Positions 45,843 to 55,287 are shown, counted from the stretch's first letter. The stretch is 64,000 nt of DNA from an uncultured Hyphomicrobiales bacterium (GCA_903861645.1 CAIOVE010000085.1:49358-113357), one strand, 5' to 3'. The notes: a model not told the origin generated them from the sequence alone. A program made the numbers and translations.

Positions 45843-46862
45843 TCACGCCTTGCGGCGGGCGAGACGATCCTTGATGTCGGGAATGAGCTTCGACACGTTC
45901 GCGCCCTCGAGCACCGATTTCGCGTTGGCGTCGATGGCGCGCACGGCGTTTACGTAGCCGGCGATTTCCTCGGGGTCGCGCACGGCCTGCGGATAATCTG
46001 TCGCGAACACGCATTGCGACAGCGGCACCTCGGCGAGGCCGTGGCGCACCCATTGCGCGCCCCACGTCGCCGAGGGATCGGGGCCAGCCCAACCGGCGAA
46101 ATCGTAATAGAGCCGCTCGTTGATGTAATGATCGAGGCTCTTTTTCGGCTGGCGGTTGTGGCGGGGAATGTCGCTCGTGCCCCAGACGCTCCGCTGCTGA
46201 AAACCCTTGATGCGCGTCATGTAGCGACCGATGCCGCCGGAGAAGTGCGAGAACTGCACCTTGAGATGAGGAATGTCGTCGAGCACGCCGGAGTTGATGA
46301 GACGCAGGGTCGCGGTCATCAGCGAGAACTCCCAGCCGAGAATACGACCGAGATCGTCGGCGTACATCTGCGGCCACGCGATAACGTTGGGTAGCGGATG
46401 CACGAAAACATAAAGACCGAGGTCGGCGACCGTTTTCCAGAACGGCCGGAGCGCCTCGTGGTCGAGCGGCAAGCCCTGGATTTCCGACGCGATGACGATG
46501 CCGGGAAAGCCGAGATCAACCGCGCAGCGCTTTAGTTCAGCCTGCATTTCCGCGACGTTCAGCATCGGCGCGTGGGCGAGGCCGACGAAACGGCCGGGAT
46601 GCTCCTTCTCGATCTCGCGCAGGCGATCGTTGATGAGCTTGCATTTGCCGACATCCGGCTGGTCGAAGCCCGGACCGCTCGACAGCACGCAGGCGTCGAT
46701 GCCCGTGCGGTCCATCATGCGCAGGAACGCCTGAACATCCGTCAGCAGCGGATTGAGCAGGTAATTGGGATTGCCGTTTTCGTCGAGCTGGACGGTCATG
46801 CGCGTCGGATCGCCCTTCTGCAATTCCGGCGGCGTGTAGTGGGTCTGGAAGTCGACGATCAC
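45843..46862 (-). CDS. ACMSD-like amidohydrolase-family protein with altered metal motif
   Basis: 339 residues. Amidohydrolase_2 family, which contains 2-amino-3-carboxymuconate semialdehyde decarboxylase, gamma-resorcylate decarboxylase and similar non-oxidative decarboxylases. Conserved pieces: VGLAHAPMLNVAEMQAELKRCAVDLGFPGIVIASEIQGLPLDHEALRPFW, YVFVHPLPN (His ligand), VQFSHFSGGIGRYMTRI, FATDYPQAVRDPEEI (Asp ligand). The N-terminal metal pair, normally D-x-H-x-H, is DFQTHY, so the first His is Gln6. GTG start at 46862. Single gene, divergent from the racemase-like gene. Confidence 0.85.
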   Translation of the reverse strand: MIVDFQTHYTPPELQKGDPTRMTVQLDENGNPNYLLNPLLTDVQAFLRMMDRTGIDACVLSSGPGFDQPDVGKCKLINDRLREIEKEHPGRFVGLAHAPMLNVAEMQAELKRCAVDLGFPGIVIASEIQGLPLDHEALRPFWKTVADLGLYVFVHPLPNVIAWPQMYADDLGRILGWEFSLMTATLRLINSGVLDDIPHLKVQFSHFSGGIGRYMTRIKGFQQRSVWGTSDIPRHNRQPKKSLDHYINERLYYDFAGWAGPDPSATWGAQWVRHGLAEVPLSQCVFATDYPQAVRDPEEIAGYVNAVRAIDANAKSVLEGANVSKLIPDIKDRLARRKA

Positions 46863-46976
46863 GTGCGTTCCCTCGGTGTTTGATATTGGCGCGCAGCCTA
46901 GCGCGAAGCGGACGCGCGCGCCAGCTTGCGGGCGTGGCCTCCATCATCGCATACTGGTCAAAACGGAGGAAACGGC

Positions 46977-47723
46977 ATGGCGGCGGAACCCGATCCGAAA
47001 CCCTATGGCTATCGCGCGCGCATCGGCTACACCTCGCCGCCGCTGACGACCGAGGTGTTTCCCTACGAATTCTACCAGATTGTTCCGCGCGGCGTTTCGC
47101 TGTCGGTGACGTCGCTCGCCATCATCACGCGCACCAAGGACGAGCTTGACGATTCCTACGAGATCAGTCTGCGGGCGGCGCGCGAGATGAAGGCGGCGGG
47201 CGTCGATCTCGTCTGTCTCGGCGGCGTGCCGATCAACCAGCACAAGGGCTTCGCCAACGCCGAGGAATTCTACGTCGCGCTCGAAAAGGAACTGGGCGTG
47301 AAGGTGTCGACCAGCGCCTCGGCGCAAACCGCCGCCGGCCGCAAGCTCGGCGTCAGGAAGGCCGTGCTGGCGCACCCTTACGCGGAGAGCGACACGGCGC
47401 GCATATCCAGAAGCTACGAGCACATGCTTGAGTGCGAGGTCGTCGGCCGCATGTGCTGGGGCAGTCCGTTCAACCGCATCGGCGCCATTCCGCAACACGC
47501 CGCCGTCGAGATGGGTCGCAAGCTGTTGCGCGCGCATCCCGACGCGGACACGATCCTGTTTCCCTCGCCGCACTGGCCGACCGCGCATGCGCTCGACATT
47601 CTGGAGAACGAGTTCGGCGTCAACGCGCTCGGCGCCCATCAGGGCATCGTCTGGGACGCGCTGCGACGTTGCGGCATCGATGACCGCATCGAGGGATTTG
47701 GACGCCTGTTGCGCGAGTTCTGA
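46977..47723 (+). CDS. Asp/Glu racemase superfamily protein, arylmalonate decarboxylase/maleate isomerase-like
   Basis: 248 residues. Alignment by eye to arylmalonate decarboxylase: VDLVCLGGVPINQHKGFANAEEFYVALEKELGVKVSTSASAQTAAGRKLGVRKAVLAHPYAESDTARI covers the first catalytic loop and the following helix; HPDADTILFPSPHWPTAHALDILENEFGVNALGAHQGIVWDALRRCG covers the second. Where maleate isomerase has two catalytic Cys and arylmalonate decarboxylase one, this protein has Gly and Ser, so chemistry may differ. ATG 46977 follows GGAGGA. First of three plus-strand genes with TctC copies 3 and 4. Confidence 0.82.
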   Translation: MAAEPDPKPYGYRARIGYTSPPLTTEVFPYEFYQIVPRGVSLSVTSLAIITRTKDELDDSYEISLRAAREMKAAGVDLVCLGGVPINQHKGFANAEEFYVALEKELGVKVSTSASAQTAAGRKLGVRKAVLAHPYAESDTARISRSYEHMLECEVVGRMCWGSPFNRIGAIPQHAAVEMGRKLLRAHPDADTILFPSPHWPTAHALDILENEFGVNALGAHQGIVWDALRRCGIDDRIEGFGRLLREF

Positions 47724-47744
47724 AACGAATCCGGGATAAACCGT

Positions 47745-48785
47745 ATGATCGAATCCCCGCGCCGCGCCTCGTTGACATTCGCCGCCCTCGCGCTCTGCCT
47801 CGCCCTTCCGGCGCGGGCCGAGCCGGTCGAGGATTTCTATCGCGGCAAGCAGATCTCGCTGCTCGTCGGCAGCGGCGCCGGCGGCGGCTATGACGCCTAC
47901 GCGCGCGTGTTCGCCCGTTACGTGACGCGCCATATTCCCGGCGCGCCGGCGATTGTCGTCAAGAACGCGCCAGCCGCGGGCGGCATGGCCGCCGCCAACA
48001 TGCTCTACTCGAATTCAGACCACGAGGGGCTGACCATCGCCGCGCACACCAATGGCGTCGCGATGGATCCTCTGTTCGGCAACAAGGCGGCGCAATTCGA
48101 CGCGCGGCGGTTCAACTGGCTGGGCTCGATCGGCAAGCTGCAGAACATCTGCATGACCTGGCACACCAACAAGGTGACGACGATCGAGGAAGCGCGCCGA
48201 ACGGAAGTGACCGTGGCGGGCGCGGGCGCCACGTCCAACACAGTGATCGTGCCGAAGATGCTCAACGCGTTGCTCGGCACGAAATTCAACGTCATCGCCG
48301 GCTACGAGCCGGGACAGGGCGACGCCATCGCGGTGGAGGCGGGCGAGGTCGACGGCGTGTGCGGCCTCGCGTGGTCGACCATCAAGGCGTCGCGGTCGAG
48401 CTGGATCACCGGCAAGAAGATTCACGTGCTCGTGCAGATGGCCTTCGACAAGTTGCCCGATCTGCCCGACACGCCCGCCGCGCTCGATCTCGTGACCGAC
48501 CCCGCCGCGCGCAAGGTGCTGGAACTCATTCTCATCCGGCAGGAAATGGGCCGGCCCTACGCGTTGCCGCCGGGCGTCCCCGCCGATCGCGTGGGCGCGT
48601 TGCGCCGCGCCTTCGACGGGACGATGAAAGACCCCGAATTCATCGCCGACGCCGCGCGGGCGCAACTGGACATCGATCCCCTGAGCGGCGAACGTATCGC
48701 GGAATTGCTGGCGCGCGCCTATGACGCGCCGAAGGATGTCGTCGCGCGGGCGGCCGAACTGGTCGACCCCGCAGGCGGCAAATGA
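47745..48785 (+). CDS. TctC/Bug-type periplasmic binding protein (copy 3)
   Basis: 346 residues; signal peptide about 1-25 (LALPARA), mature start EPVEDFYRGKQISLLVGSGAGGGYDAYARVFARYVTRHIPG, VVKNAPAAGGMAAANMLY, C-terminal VPADRVGALRRAFDGTMKDPEFIADA. It lies 21 bp after the racemase-like gene, and its stop lies 14 bp before the start of copy 4. No TctA/TctB partner genes are seen. Confidence 0.9.
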   Translation: MIESPRRASLTFAALALCLALPARAEPVEDFYRGKQISLLVGSGAGGGYDAYARVFARYVTRHIPGAPAIVVKNAPAAGGMAAANMLYSNSDHEGLTIAAHTNGVAMDPLFGNKAAQFDARRFNWLGSIGKLQNICMTWHTNKVTTIEEARRTEVTVAGAGATSNTVIVPKMLNALLGTKFNVIAGYEPGQGDAIAVEAGEVDGVCGLAWSTIKASRSSWITGKKIHVLVQMAFDKLPDLPDTPAALDLVTDPAARKVLELILIRQEMGRPYALPPGVPADRVGALRRAFDGTMKDPEFIADAARAQLDIDPLSGERIAELLARAYDAPKDVVARAAELVDPAGGK

Positions 48786-48799
48786 ACGGAGGATCGCGA

Positions 48800-49828
48800 A
48801 TGGCCGGAAAACGCGGGATAATGATTTGGCTCGCCTGCGTGGCCGCCTGCCTGTCGCTGTCGGGCGCGCGCGCGCAGGACGCCGAACACGCGTTCTTCGC
48901 CGGCAAGACCGTGCGCATTATCGTCGGCTCGGGCGTGGGCGGCGGATACGACGTCTACGCGCGCCTGATCGCGCCCTATCTCGGCGCCACGCTCGGCGCG
49001 AATGTCATCGTCGAGAACCAGCCGGGGGCCGGCGGCATCATATCGCTCAACCGCCTTTACACATCGCCGCCCGACGGGCTGACCATGTCCTTCGCCAACG
49101 GCACGTCGGCGGCTTTCGCGCAGATCACCGATCAGGAAGGCGCGCGGTTCGATCTGGCGAAATTCGATTATCTCGCGACGGTTGGCGCGCCTCCCGGCCT
49201 GTGGCTGGTGAAGGCGGATTCGCCGATCAAGACGGTTCAGCAAGCCATCGACGCCAAAATGAAATGGCGCTGGGCGGCCTCGGGGCCCGCGGATGGCCTC
49301 GGCAATGGCGCGGCCTTCACCTGCGAGGCGTTGCGGCTCGATTGCCAGATCGTGATGGGCTACGCCGGCAGCAACGAGGCGGCGCTCGCCGTGACGCGCG
49401 GCGAGATGGACGCGGTCTATATTCCGGAATCCTCGGCCAACAATTTCGTCAAATCGCGGCAGAACGACGCCCTCGTCACCGTGGCGCGCAAGAAGTCGCG
49501 CTGGTTTCTCGACAAGCCCACGATCTACGAGGCCGCCCGGCTCGACGCGGATCAGCAATGGCTGATTGATTTCTATTCGGGCATCGAGGGCATAGGCCGG
49601 ATCATGATCCTGCCGCCCGGCGTGCCCAAGGCGCGGCTGGCCTATTTGCAGGACGCGATGCGCCGCGCGCTCGCCAATCCGCAGTTGATCGCCGATGGCG
49701 AACGCACCGAGCGCATCATCGAATATCTCGATCCCGAGAGTTCGCGGGCCAACGCCATGGCCATCGTCGCCAATGTGACGCCCGAGCAGAAGAAGCGCGT
49801 GCTCGCGATTGTTTCGCGGGGGAAGTAG
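48800..49828 (+). CDS. TctC/Bug-type periplasmic binding protein (copy 4, divergent)
   Basis: 342 residues from ATG 48800, which has GGAGG at 48788-48792; an ATG at 48782 overlapping the previous stop would add six residues. Signal peptide to about residue 26 (LSGARAQ), then EHAFFAGKTVRIIVGSGVGGGYDVYARLIAPYLGATLGANVIVENQPGAGGIISLNRLY. Its C-terminal block VPKARLAYLQDAMRRALANPQLIADG departs from the RVEALRRAFD pattern shared by the other four copies. The tandem with copy 3 is either a diverged duplication or two ligands. Ends 1 bp from the convergent epimerase stop. Confidence 0.9.
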   Translation: MAGKRGIMIWLACVAACLSLSGARAQDAEHAFFAGKTVRIIVGSGVGGGYDVYARLIAPYLGATLGANVIVENQPGAGGIISLNRLYTSPPDGLTMSFANGTSAAFAQITDQEGARFDLAKFDYLATVGAPPGLWLVKADSPIKTVQQAIDAKMKWRWAASGPADGLGNGAAFTCEALRLDCQIVMGYAGSNEAALAVTRGEMDAVYIPESSANNFVKSRQNDALVTVARKKSRWFLDKPTIYEAARLDADQQWLIDFYSGIEGIGRIMILPPGVPKARLAYLQDAMRRALANPQLIADGERTERIIEYLDPESSRANAMAIVANVTPEQKKRVLAIVSRGK

Positions 49829-49829
49829 T

Positions 49830-50699
49830 TCAGCGGCCCTCGCCCGCCGCCAGCAGCGCGCGCATGGCCTTGCGATAGGTGGGATACGTCAGCCTGACAC
49901 CGAGATCCTGCTTCATCGCGCGATTGCTCGCGCGCTTGCACTCGCTGTAAAAACTTCGCGCCATCGGCGAGAGGCTGGCGGTGGCGAAATCGACAAGCGG
50001 CGGCGGTTCGACACCGAGCAATTCGGCGGCGAATGTCACCACGTCTTCGGCGGGCGCGGGTTCGTCGTCGCAGACATTCCAGACACGGCCCGCGCCCTTG
50101 TAGGTCAGGCATGCGTCGATGGCGGCGCCGATGTCTGCGACGTGAATCCGGTTGAACACCTGTCCGGGCTTGACGATGCGCCGCGCGTTTCCATTGCGCA
50201 GATTGACGAGCGCGTTCTGGCCAGGGCCGTAAATGCCCGCGAGCCGGAGGATGTGAACCGACTTGCCGGCGCGCGCGCCCAACGCCAGCCATTCGTTCTC
50301 GACCCGCAAGCGTTGCCGGCTCCGCCCGTTCGTCGGCTCGCAGGGCGTCGTCTCGTCGATCCACGCGCCGCCGTGATCGCCATAAACGCCAATGGTGGAG
50401 AGATACACGATTGTTCGTAGGCGCTCCGCCCGCGCGAGGGCGTCGCCATAGGCGCGCAACGCGGGATCGCCGTCTTCGTCGGGGCCGATGGAGACCAGCG
50501 CAGCGTCGGCGCGGGCGATGGCTTTCTCGATCCCGGCATCGCGCTCGTCGGGCGAAAACACGCGCACGTCGCGACCGGGCCTCGACAGGGCGCGCGCCTT
50601 TTCCGCCGTGGTGACGGTGGCTGTTGTGTCGAACCGATCGGCGCGCGCCTCGATGAAATGCCGCGCGCTGTAGCCCAAGCCGAAAATCATGAGATTCAT
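49830..50699 (-). CDS. NAD-dependent epimerase/dehydratase-like protein (atypical SDR)
   Basis: 289 residues. Rossmann start [23 protein letters not shown] (GxGYSAxxF, the YeeZ-like atypical SDR pattern), [27 protein letters not shown], and [41 protein letters not shown]. The active-site Tyr of classical SDR is represented by the IGVYGD Tyr; the usual YxxxK is not obvious. ATG overlaps the queG stop as ATGA. Third gene of gst-queG-epimerase, a set I recall as common in alphaproteobacteria. Function unknown. Confidence 0.85.
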   Translation of the reverse strand: MNLMIFGLGYSARHFIEARADRFDTTATVTTAEKARALSRPGRDVRVFSPDERDAGIEKAIARADAALVSIGPDEDGDPALRAYGDALARAERLRTIVYLSTIGVYGDHGGAWIDETTPCEPTNGRSRQRLRVENEWLALGARAGKSVHILRLAGIYGPGQNALVNLRNGNARRIVKPGQVFNRIHVADIGAAIDACLTYKGAGRVWNVCDDEPAPAEDVVTFAAELLGVEPPPLVDFATASLSPMARSFYSECKRASNRAMKQDLGVRLTYPTYRKAMRALLAAGEGR

Positions 50700-51826
50700 G
50701 CGCGCGTCTCCATCGCCGCCAACCATTCCGCGCGGACCGCCTCATCGCGTTCGCGCGGCGCGCGCGCGTTGGCGAGTTCCGCCAAAGCCGCGCGCGGCAG
50801 CAGCCGCCCGCAGGCCCAGACCGCCATGGCGCGCACCAGCGGCGAATCATGGTCGAGCCGTTCGCGCGCCACGTCCGCCAGCGCCGCGTCGCCGGAATTG
50901 CCGACGGCGATCAGCACGTTGCGCAGAAAGCGCGCGTGCCCGAGCCGCTTGACTGGCCCGCCGGCGAAAAGCGCGCGAAAGCCGGCGTCGTCGAGCCGCG
51001 TGAGGTCCGCCAGCCGCGGCGCGACGAGATCGGCGCGCGCCCGCAGTTTCATCTCGCGCGCGGCCTGTGCGTATTTGTTCCACGGACACGCGGCGAGGCA
51101 ATCGTCGCAACCGTAAACGCGGTTGCCCATGGCGACGCGAAACTCCGGCGCGATATGGCCCTTGTGTTCGATGGTCAGATAGGAAACGCAGCGTCGCGCG
51201 TCGAGCCGGTAGGGCGCTGGAAAGGCGTTGGTCGGGCAGGCGTCGAGACAGGCGCGGCAGGAGCCGCAATGATCGACGGCGGGCGCGTCGGGCTCGAGTT
51301 CCAGCGTGGTGAAGATCGAGCCGAGAAACAGCCACGAACCGAAGTCGCGCGAGACGAGATTGGTGTGCTTGCCCTGCCAGCCGAGCCCGGCGGCCATGGC
51401 GAGGGGCTTTTCCATCACCGGCGCGGTGTCGACGAAAACCTTCACGTCGCCGCCGGCCCGCGCCACGAGCCAGCCGGCGAGCGTCTTGAGCCGCCCCTTG
51501 ATCACGTCGTGATAATCGCGATGGCGCGCATAGACGGAAATGTTGCCCGCCTCGGGTCGCGCCACGGTCGCCAGCGGATCGCCCTCGGGGCCGTAGTTCA
51601 CCGCGAGCATGATGACTGAGCGGACATCGGGCCAGAGCGCGCGCGGGTCGCCGCGACGCGCGGCCGTTTCCGCCATCCAGTCCATGTCGCCGGCGGCGCC
51701 CTCGGCGAGCCAGTCGGCGAGGCGCCCAGGCGCGAGCGGGATCGAATCAGGGGCTGCGACGCGGCAGGCGTCGAAGCCAAGCTCCCGCGCCCGGTCGGCG
51801 AGCGCGGCGCGAAAACCGGGCGTCAG
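50696..51826 (-). CDS. queG: Epoxyqueuosine reductase
   Basis: 376 residues if started at CTG 51826-51824. QueG reduces epoxyqueuosine in tRNA to queuosine with cobalamin and two [4Fe-4S] clusters. Seen: the first lines [45 protein letters not shown], the ferredoxin motifs [16 protein letters not shown] and [18 protein letters not shown], and a C-terminal HEAT-like tail [15 protein letters not shown]. No ATG, GTG or TTG is available near the family start; the CTG overlaps the gst stop as CTGA, mirroring the ATGA couplings elsewhere. The full length then matches the 379-residue E. coli protein. The start is inferred; the identity is firm. Confidence 0.93.
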   Translation of the reverse strand: MTPGFRAALADRARELGFDACRVAAPDSIPLAPGRLADWLAEGAAGDMDWMAETAARRGDPRALWPDVRSVIMLAVNYGPEGDPLATVARPEAGNISVYARHRDYHDVIKGRLKTLAGWLVARAGGDVKVFVDTAPVMEKPLAMAAGLGWQGKHTNLVSRDFGSWLFLGSIFTTLELEPDAPAVDHCGSCRACLDACPTNAFPAPYRLDARRCVSYLTIEHKGHIAPEFRVAMGNRVYGCDDCLAACPWNKYAQAAREMKLRARADLVAPRLADLTRLDDAGFRALFAGGPVKRLGHARFLRNVLIAVGNSGDAALADVARERLDHDSPLVRAMAVWACGRLLPRAALAELANARAPRERDEAVRAEWLAAMETRA

Positions 51827-52515
51827 AAATCGAGGTTCGCGTAGGACGGCGACGGGGTCAGGCCCGGCAGCCGATCGTTCAACAGCGCGCGGAACGACGG
51901 GCGCGACTTGACCCGCGCGTACCAGTTCTTCGCCGCCTCGTCCTCGGACCATGGCACGTCGCCCAGAAAATCCACGCTCGACAGATGCGCCGCCGCCGCG
52001 AGATCGGCATAGCTCATGTCGTCGCCAGCAAGCCAGTTACGCTGGCCGGTGAGCCAGCCAATGTAGCGCAGATGATAGCGGATATTGTTGCGCCCCGCGC
52101 GCACCAGCTCCATGTCCGGGCCGCCGCCGCCCTGCTCGTGCGGCATGAAGCGCTTGTAGATCTTCTCGGTGACCAGCGGGTTCGACACCTCGACGAAGAA
52201 TTTCGCGTTGAACCACTCCATCAGGCGGCGCACCTCGACGCGGGCGGCCGGGCCCTCCGGCAGCAGGCGGCGGTCGCCCAGCGCCAGACCGCGCGTTTCA
52301 TCGAGATATTCGGCGATGATGTTGGCGCCCGGCACGACGCCGGTGTCGTTGTCGACCAGCACCGGCGTCTGGCCGGCGGGGTCGAGGGCCAGAAATTCGC
52401 GTCGCCGCTCGAAGGCGCGCTCCTCCACCAGCTCCGCTTCAAGACCGTACTCGGCCAGAACGATCCGAATGAAACGCGAATGCGGGCAGAGGGGATGATG
52501 ATACAGGGTGGCCAT
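51823..52515 (-). CDS. Glutathione S-transferase family protein
   Basis: 230 residues. Thioredoxin-like N-terminus [29 protein letters not shown] (with a CPxS active-site pattern as in beta/omega-like GSTs), [30 protein letters not shown] (cis-Pro and G-site), and a helical C-terminal domain with [29 protein letters not shown]. Start ATG 52515. First gene of gst-queG-epimerase; its TGA lies in the CTGA overlap with queG. Substrate unknown. Confidence 0.9.
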   Translation of the reverse strand: MATLYHHPLCPHSRFIRIVLAEYGLEAELVEERAFERRREFLALDPAGQTPVLVDNDTGVVPGANIIAEYLDETRGLALGDRRLLPEGPAARVEVRRLMEWFNAKFFVEVSNPLVTEKIYKRFMPHEQGGGGPDMELVRAGRNNIRYHLRYIGWLTGQRNWLAGDDMSYADLAAAAHLSSVDFLGDVPWSEDEAAKNWYARVKSRPSFRALLNDRLPGLTPSPSYANLDF

Positions 52516-52672
52516 GAATCGCTTGCGCCGTTTGTCCGGACCGGAAGGCGCGCGAGGTATAAGGGAGCCCGCCGGGGGGCACAACCGGAACGTGACATCC
52601 CCGTCTGGCGCGCGGCCCGCCGCCAGCTATAGTCGCCGCGAGGGCGCGATGTGTCGCCAAGGGGGAAACGCG

Positions 52673-53491
52673 ATGAAGGCGGCGGAATTGTTCAGTGTCG
52701 AGGGGCTCGTGACCGTGGTGACCGCCGGCGCCTCGGGCATCGGCCTCGGCTACGCTGAGATCATGGCCGAGAACGGGGCCGACGTGACGATCCTCGACAT
52801 CGACGACGCGGCGCGCGACGCCGCCGTGGCCCGCCTGACGGCGGAGGGCGGCAAGGCGCGCGGCATGAAGGTCGACGTGCGCGACAAGGCTGCCCTCGAC
52901 ATGGCCTTCGCCGAGGTGGTCGGGCGGGCGGGGCGCCTAGATGTCGTTTTCGCCAACGCCGGCATTTCCGGGGGGCCGGGCTTTCTGGCCATGGACCTCA
53001 GCCGCCCCGAGGCGACGGCCTTCGAGAACGCCCCGGTGGAGCTTTGGGACCGGGTGCTGTCGTTCAACATCGGCACGGTCGCGCGAACCATTCAGGCGGC
53101 CCTGCCCTACATGAAGCGCCAGAAGTCGGGCAGCATCATCGTCACCTCGTCGTGCTCGGCGACCAAGACGGAGCTTTTCGTCGGCGCGCCCTATGTCACG
53201 TCGAAGGCCGCCGTCGCCCATCTCGTGCGCCAGCTTGCCGTCGAGATCGGTCGCTACAACGTGCGCGTCAACGCCATCGCGCCGGGCCCCGTCGTCACCA
53301 ATATCGCCGGCGGCCGGCTGAAGGATCCCGCCACTCAGGCGTTTTTCGGCAAATATTGCCCCATGGGGCGCATGGGCCAGCCGGACGATCTCAAGGGAGC
53401 GGCCCTGCTGCTCGCGTCCAACGCGGGCTACTTCATGAACGGCGCCGAATTGCTCGTGGATGGCGGCGTGACGCAGGGCGCCGCCGACTGA
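52673..53491 (+). CDS. Short-chain dehydrogenase/reductase
   Basis: 272 residues. Classical SDR: TAGASGIGLGYAEIMAENGADVTILDID (nucleotide loop, slightly varied TAGASGIG for TGxxxGIG, with Asp favouring NAD), VFANAGISGG (NAG), catalytic Ser in VTSSCSATK, Tyr-x3-Lys in APYVTSKAAVAHL, VRVNAIAPGPVVTNI and GAELLVDGG. ATG 52673 follows GGGGGAA. Divergent from gst by 157 bp, convergent with the ClC gene. Substrate unknown; could oxidise an intermediate of the catabolic region, but the gene is separate from it. Confidence 0.92.
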   Translation: MKAAELFSVEGLVTVVTAGASGIGLGYAEIMAENGADVTILDIDDAARDAAVARLTAEGGKARGMKVDVRDKAALDMAFAEVVGRAGRLDVVFANAGISGGPGFLAMDLSRPEATAFENAPVELWDRVLSFNIGTVARTIQAALPYMKRQKSGSIIVTSSCSATKTELFVGAPYVTSKAAVAHLVRQLAVEIGRYNVRVNAIAPGPVVTNIAGGRLKDPATQAFFGKYCPMGRMGQPDDLKGAALLLASNAGYFMNGAELLVDGGVTQGAAD

Positions 53492-53520
53492 GGCGCCGAC
53501 GTCCGGTCGCCGCGAAAGCC

Positions 53521-55287
53521 TTACTGCCCGATGACGGCGCGATGGCGACGCTCAAGCTCGTCGCCATAGCGGCGCAGCGCGTGAGCCTCGGTCAGAATGC
53601 CGATGACGTGGCGGGATTCGCGCGAATCGATCACCGCCAGCACGTCGCATTCGTTCTCCTCGAAGGCCGCGAGCGCGTCGCGGGCCCCCATCTCCGGCGT
53701 CAGGGCCGCGTCGCGCGCCAGCGCGAGCGCGTTGACCGGCCCTTCCGGCGCAAGGTCGCTGGCGTGCAGATCGCCCGTCAGCACGATCGCGCGAAATCGC
53801 CCCTCCGGGTCCACCAGAAAGAACTGCTTTTCCGAGCCCGCCGGAAACATCTTGCGCGCCTCGCCGATGGTGATGCTTTCCGGCGCCGTCGGCGCGCCGC
53901 GCCGCATGAGGCGCTCCACGGTGAGTTCGCGCATCCAGCCGATGTCCGCCGGTCCGCGGATCGTCTCGCCGCGCAGATGGAATCGCCAGGTGGCGAATGA
54001 ATAGCCGAAATTCTCGCGCACGATGACGGTGGACACGGCCGCGGCGACAAGCGCGAAGACGGCGATGCGAAAATCCCCGGTGATTTCGAGCGCCAGCACG
54101 GTCATGGTCATCGGCGCGCCCAGCACGCCCGCGCCAAAGGCGGCGAGGCCCGTGACGGCGGCGGCGCCGGGATCGAAATTGAAAGGCGTCAGCGTGTTGA
54201 TCGTCTCGGCGTAGAAGCGTCCGAAGGTGCCGCCGATCAGCAGGGAGGCGAAGAACAGACCGCCGCGAAAGCCCGCGCCCAGCGACACCGCCGAACCCGC
54301 GCATTTCACCACGATGATGAGCGCCAGCGCGCCGAGCGGCAGACCCTGAAACTGGTTTTCCTGCAAGGCTCCGTGGCCGGAGCCCATGACCGCCGGCGAC
54401 AGCATCGCGAGACAGGCGACAACCGCACCGCCCAGAATGGGCCGCGCCATCGCGGGCACCCGCGCGACGACGAGAACACGCTCGACGAGGGCGACGCCCT
54501 TCATGACGACTATGCCCAGAAAACCGGACAGGCCCGCCAGCAGGAACACATGCCCCAGCGCCGGCGCGAAAAATCGCTGGGACGCGACGGGAATATCGAG
54601 GATGCCGTGACCGCTGATCATGCCGGCAAGGAGGCTGGCGACCACGGCGCTCGTCGCCACGGGCACGAGCAAACCGACGCTATAGGCGCCCAGCACGACC
54701 TCGAAGCCATAGAAGGCGCCGGCGATCGGCGCGTCGAACGCCGCCGCGATGGCGCCCGCCGCGCCACAGCCCACCAGCAGGCGTATGTCGGAGCGCCGCG
54801 CCGACAACGCGCGGCCAATCCGCGACGCGGCCGCCGCGCAAATCTGGGTGTAGGCGGCCTCCAGCCCGACCGCCGCGCCACAGCCGTTCGATATGAGCGT
54901 TTGCAGCACGATGTAGAGGCTGCCGCCAATGGAAAGTCGACCGCCGTGCAAGGCGTTGGCCTCGATCGCGTCGGCGGTTCGCGCGGCGAAGCGCTTGCCC
55001 ACCAAAAGCGAGACGAGCGTCAGCACGGCGCCGCCGGACGTGAGAACAATAAGCACCCGAGCCCAGGGCAGATGATGGGCGGCCGACAGATGCTCGCCGC
55101 GGGGCAGGCCAAACAGGATTTCATGCGCGAATTGCGACGCGGCGTTCAGCGCCGAGACAAAGATCGCGCTGAGCACGCCAATAAGCAGCGCCACGACAAT
55201 CAGGCCGAGCGCGTTGCCGCGCACGAAGGCGCGCATCCAGAGCGGAAAAAGGAATTCTGGGTTCTGGGCCGACGGTTGATCGGTCAT
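53521..55287 (-). CDS. ClC-type chloride channel/transporter with CBS domains
   Basis: 588 residues. About 10-12 hydrophobic segments of the ClC fold at 25-430 and two CBS modules at about 455-580 (ELTVERLMRRGAPTAPESITIGEARKMF; LTPEMGARDALAAFEENECDVLAVIDS). The selectivity motifs are atypical: the GREGP site reads GCGAAVGLEAAYTQICAAAAS, keeping the gating Glu; the GSGIP site reads ARTADAIEANAL; and the GGLFxP site reads GAGFRGGLFFASLL. Start MTDQPS at 55287. Transported ion and mode cannot be judged. Single gene, divergent from TctC copy 5. Confidence 0.88.
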   Translation of the reverse strand: MTDQPSAQNPEFLFPLWMRAFVRGNALGLIVVALLIGVLSAIFVSALNAASQFAHEILFGLPRGEHLSAAHHLPWARVLIVLTSGGAVLTLVSLLVGKRFAARTADAIEANALHGGRLSIGGSLYIVLQTLISNGCGAAVGLEAAYTQICAAAASRIGRALSARRSDIRLLVGCGAAGAIAAAFDAPIAGAFYGFEVVLGAYSVGLLVPVATSAVVASLLAGMISGHGILDIPVASQRFFAPALGHVFLLAGLSGFLGIVVMKGVALVERVLVVARVPAMARPILGGAVVACLAMLSPAVMGSGHGALQENQFQGLPLGALALIIVVKCAGSAVSLGAGFRGGLFFASLLIGGTFGRFYAETINTLTPFNFDPGAAAVTGLAAFGAGVLGAPMTMTVLALEITGDFRIAVFALVAAAVSTVIVRENFGYSFATWRFHLRGETIRGPADIGWMRELTVERLMRRGAPTAPESITIGEARKMFPAGSEKQFFLVDPEGRFRAIVLTGDLHASDLAPEGPVNALALARDAALTPEMGARDALAAFEENECDVLAVIDSRESRHVIGILTEAHALRRYGDELERRHRAVIGQ

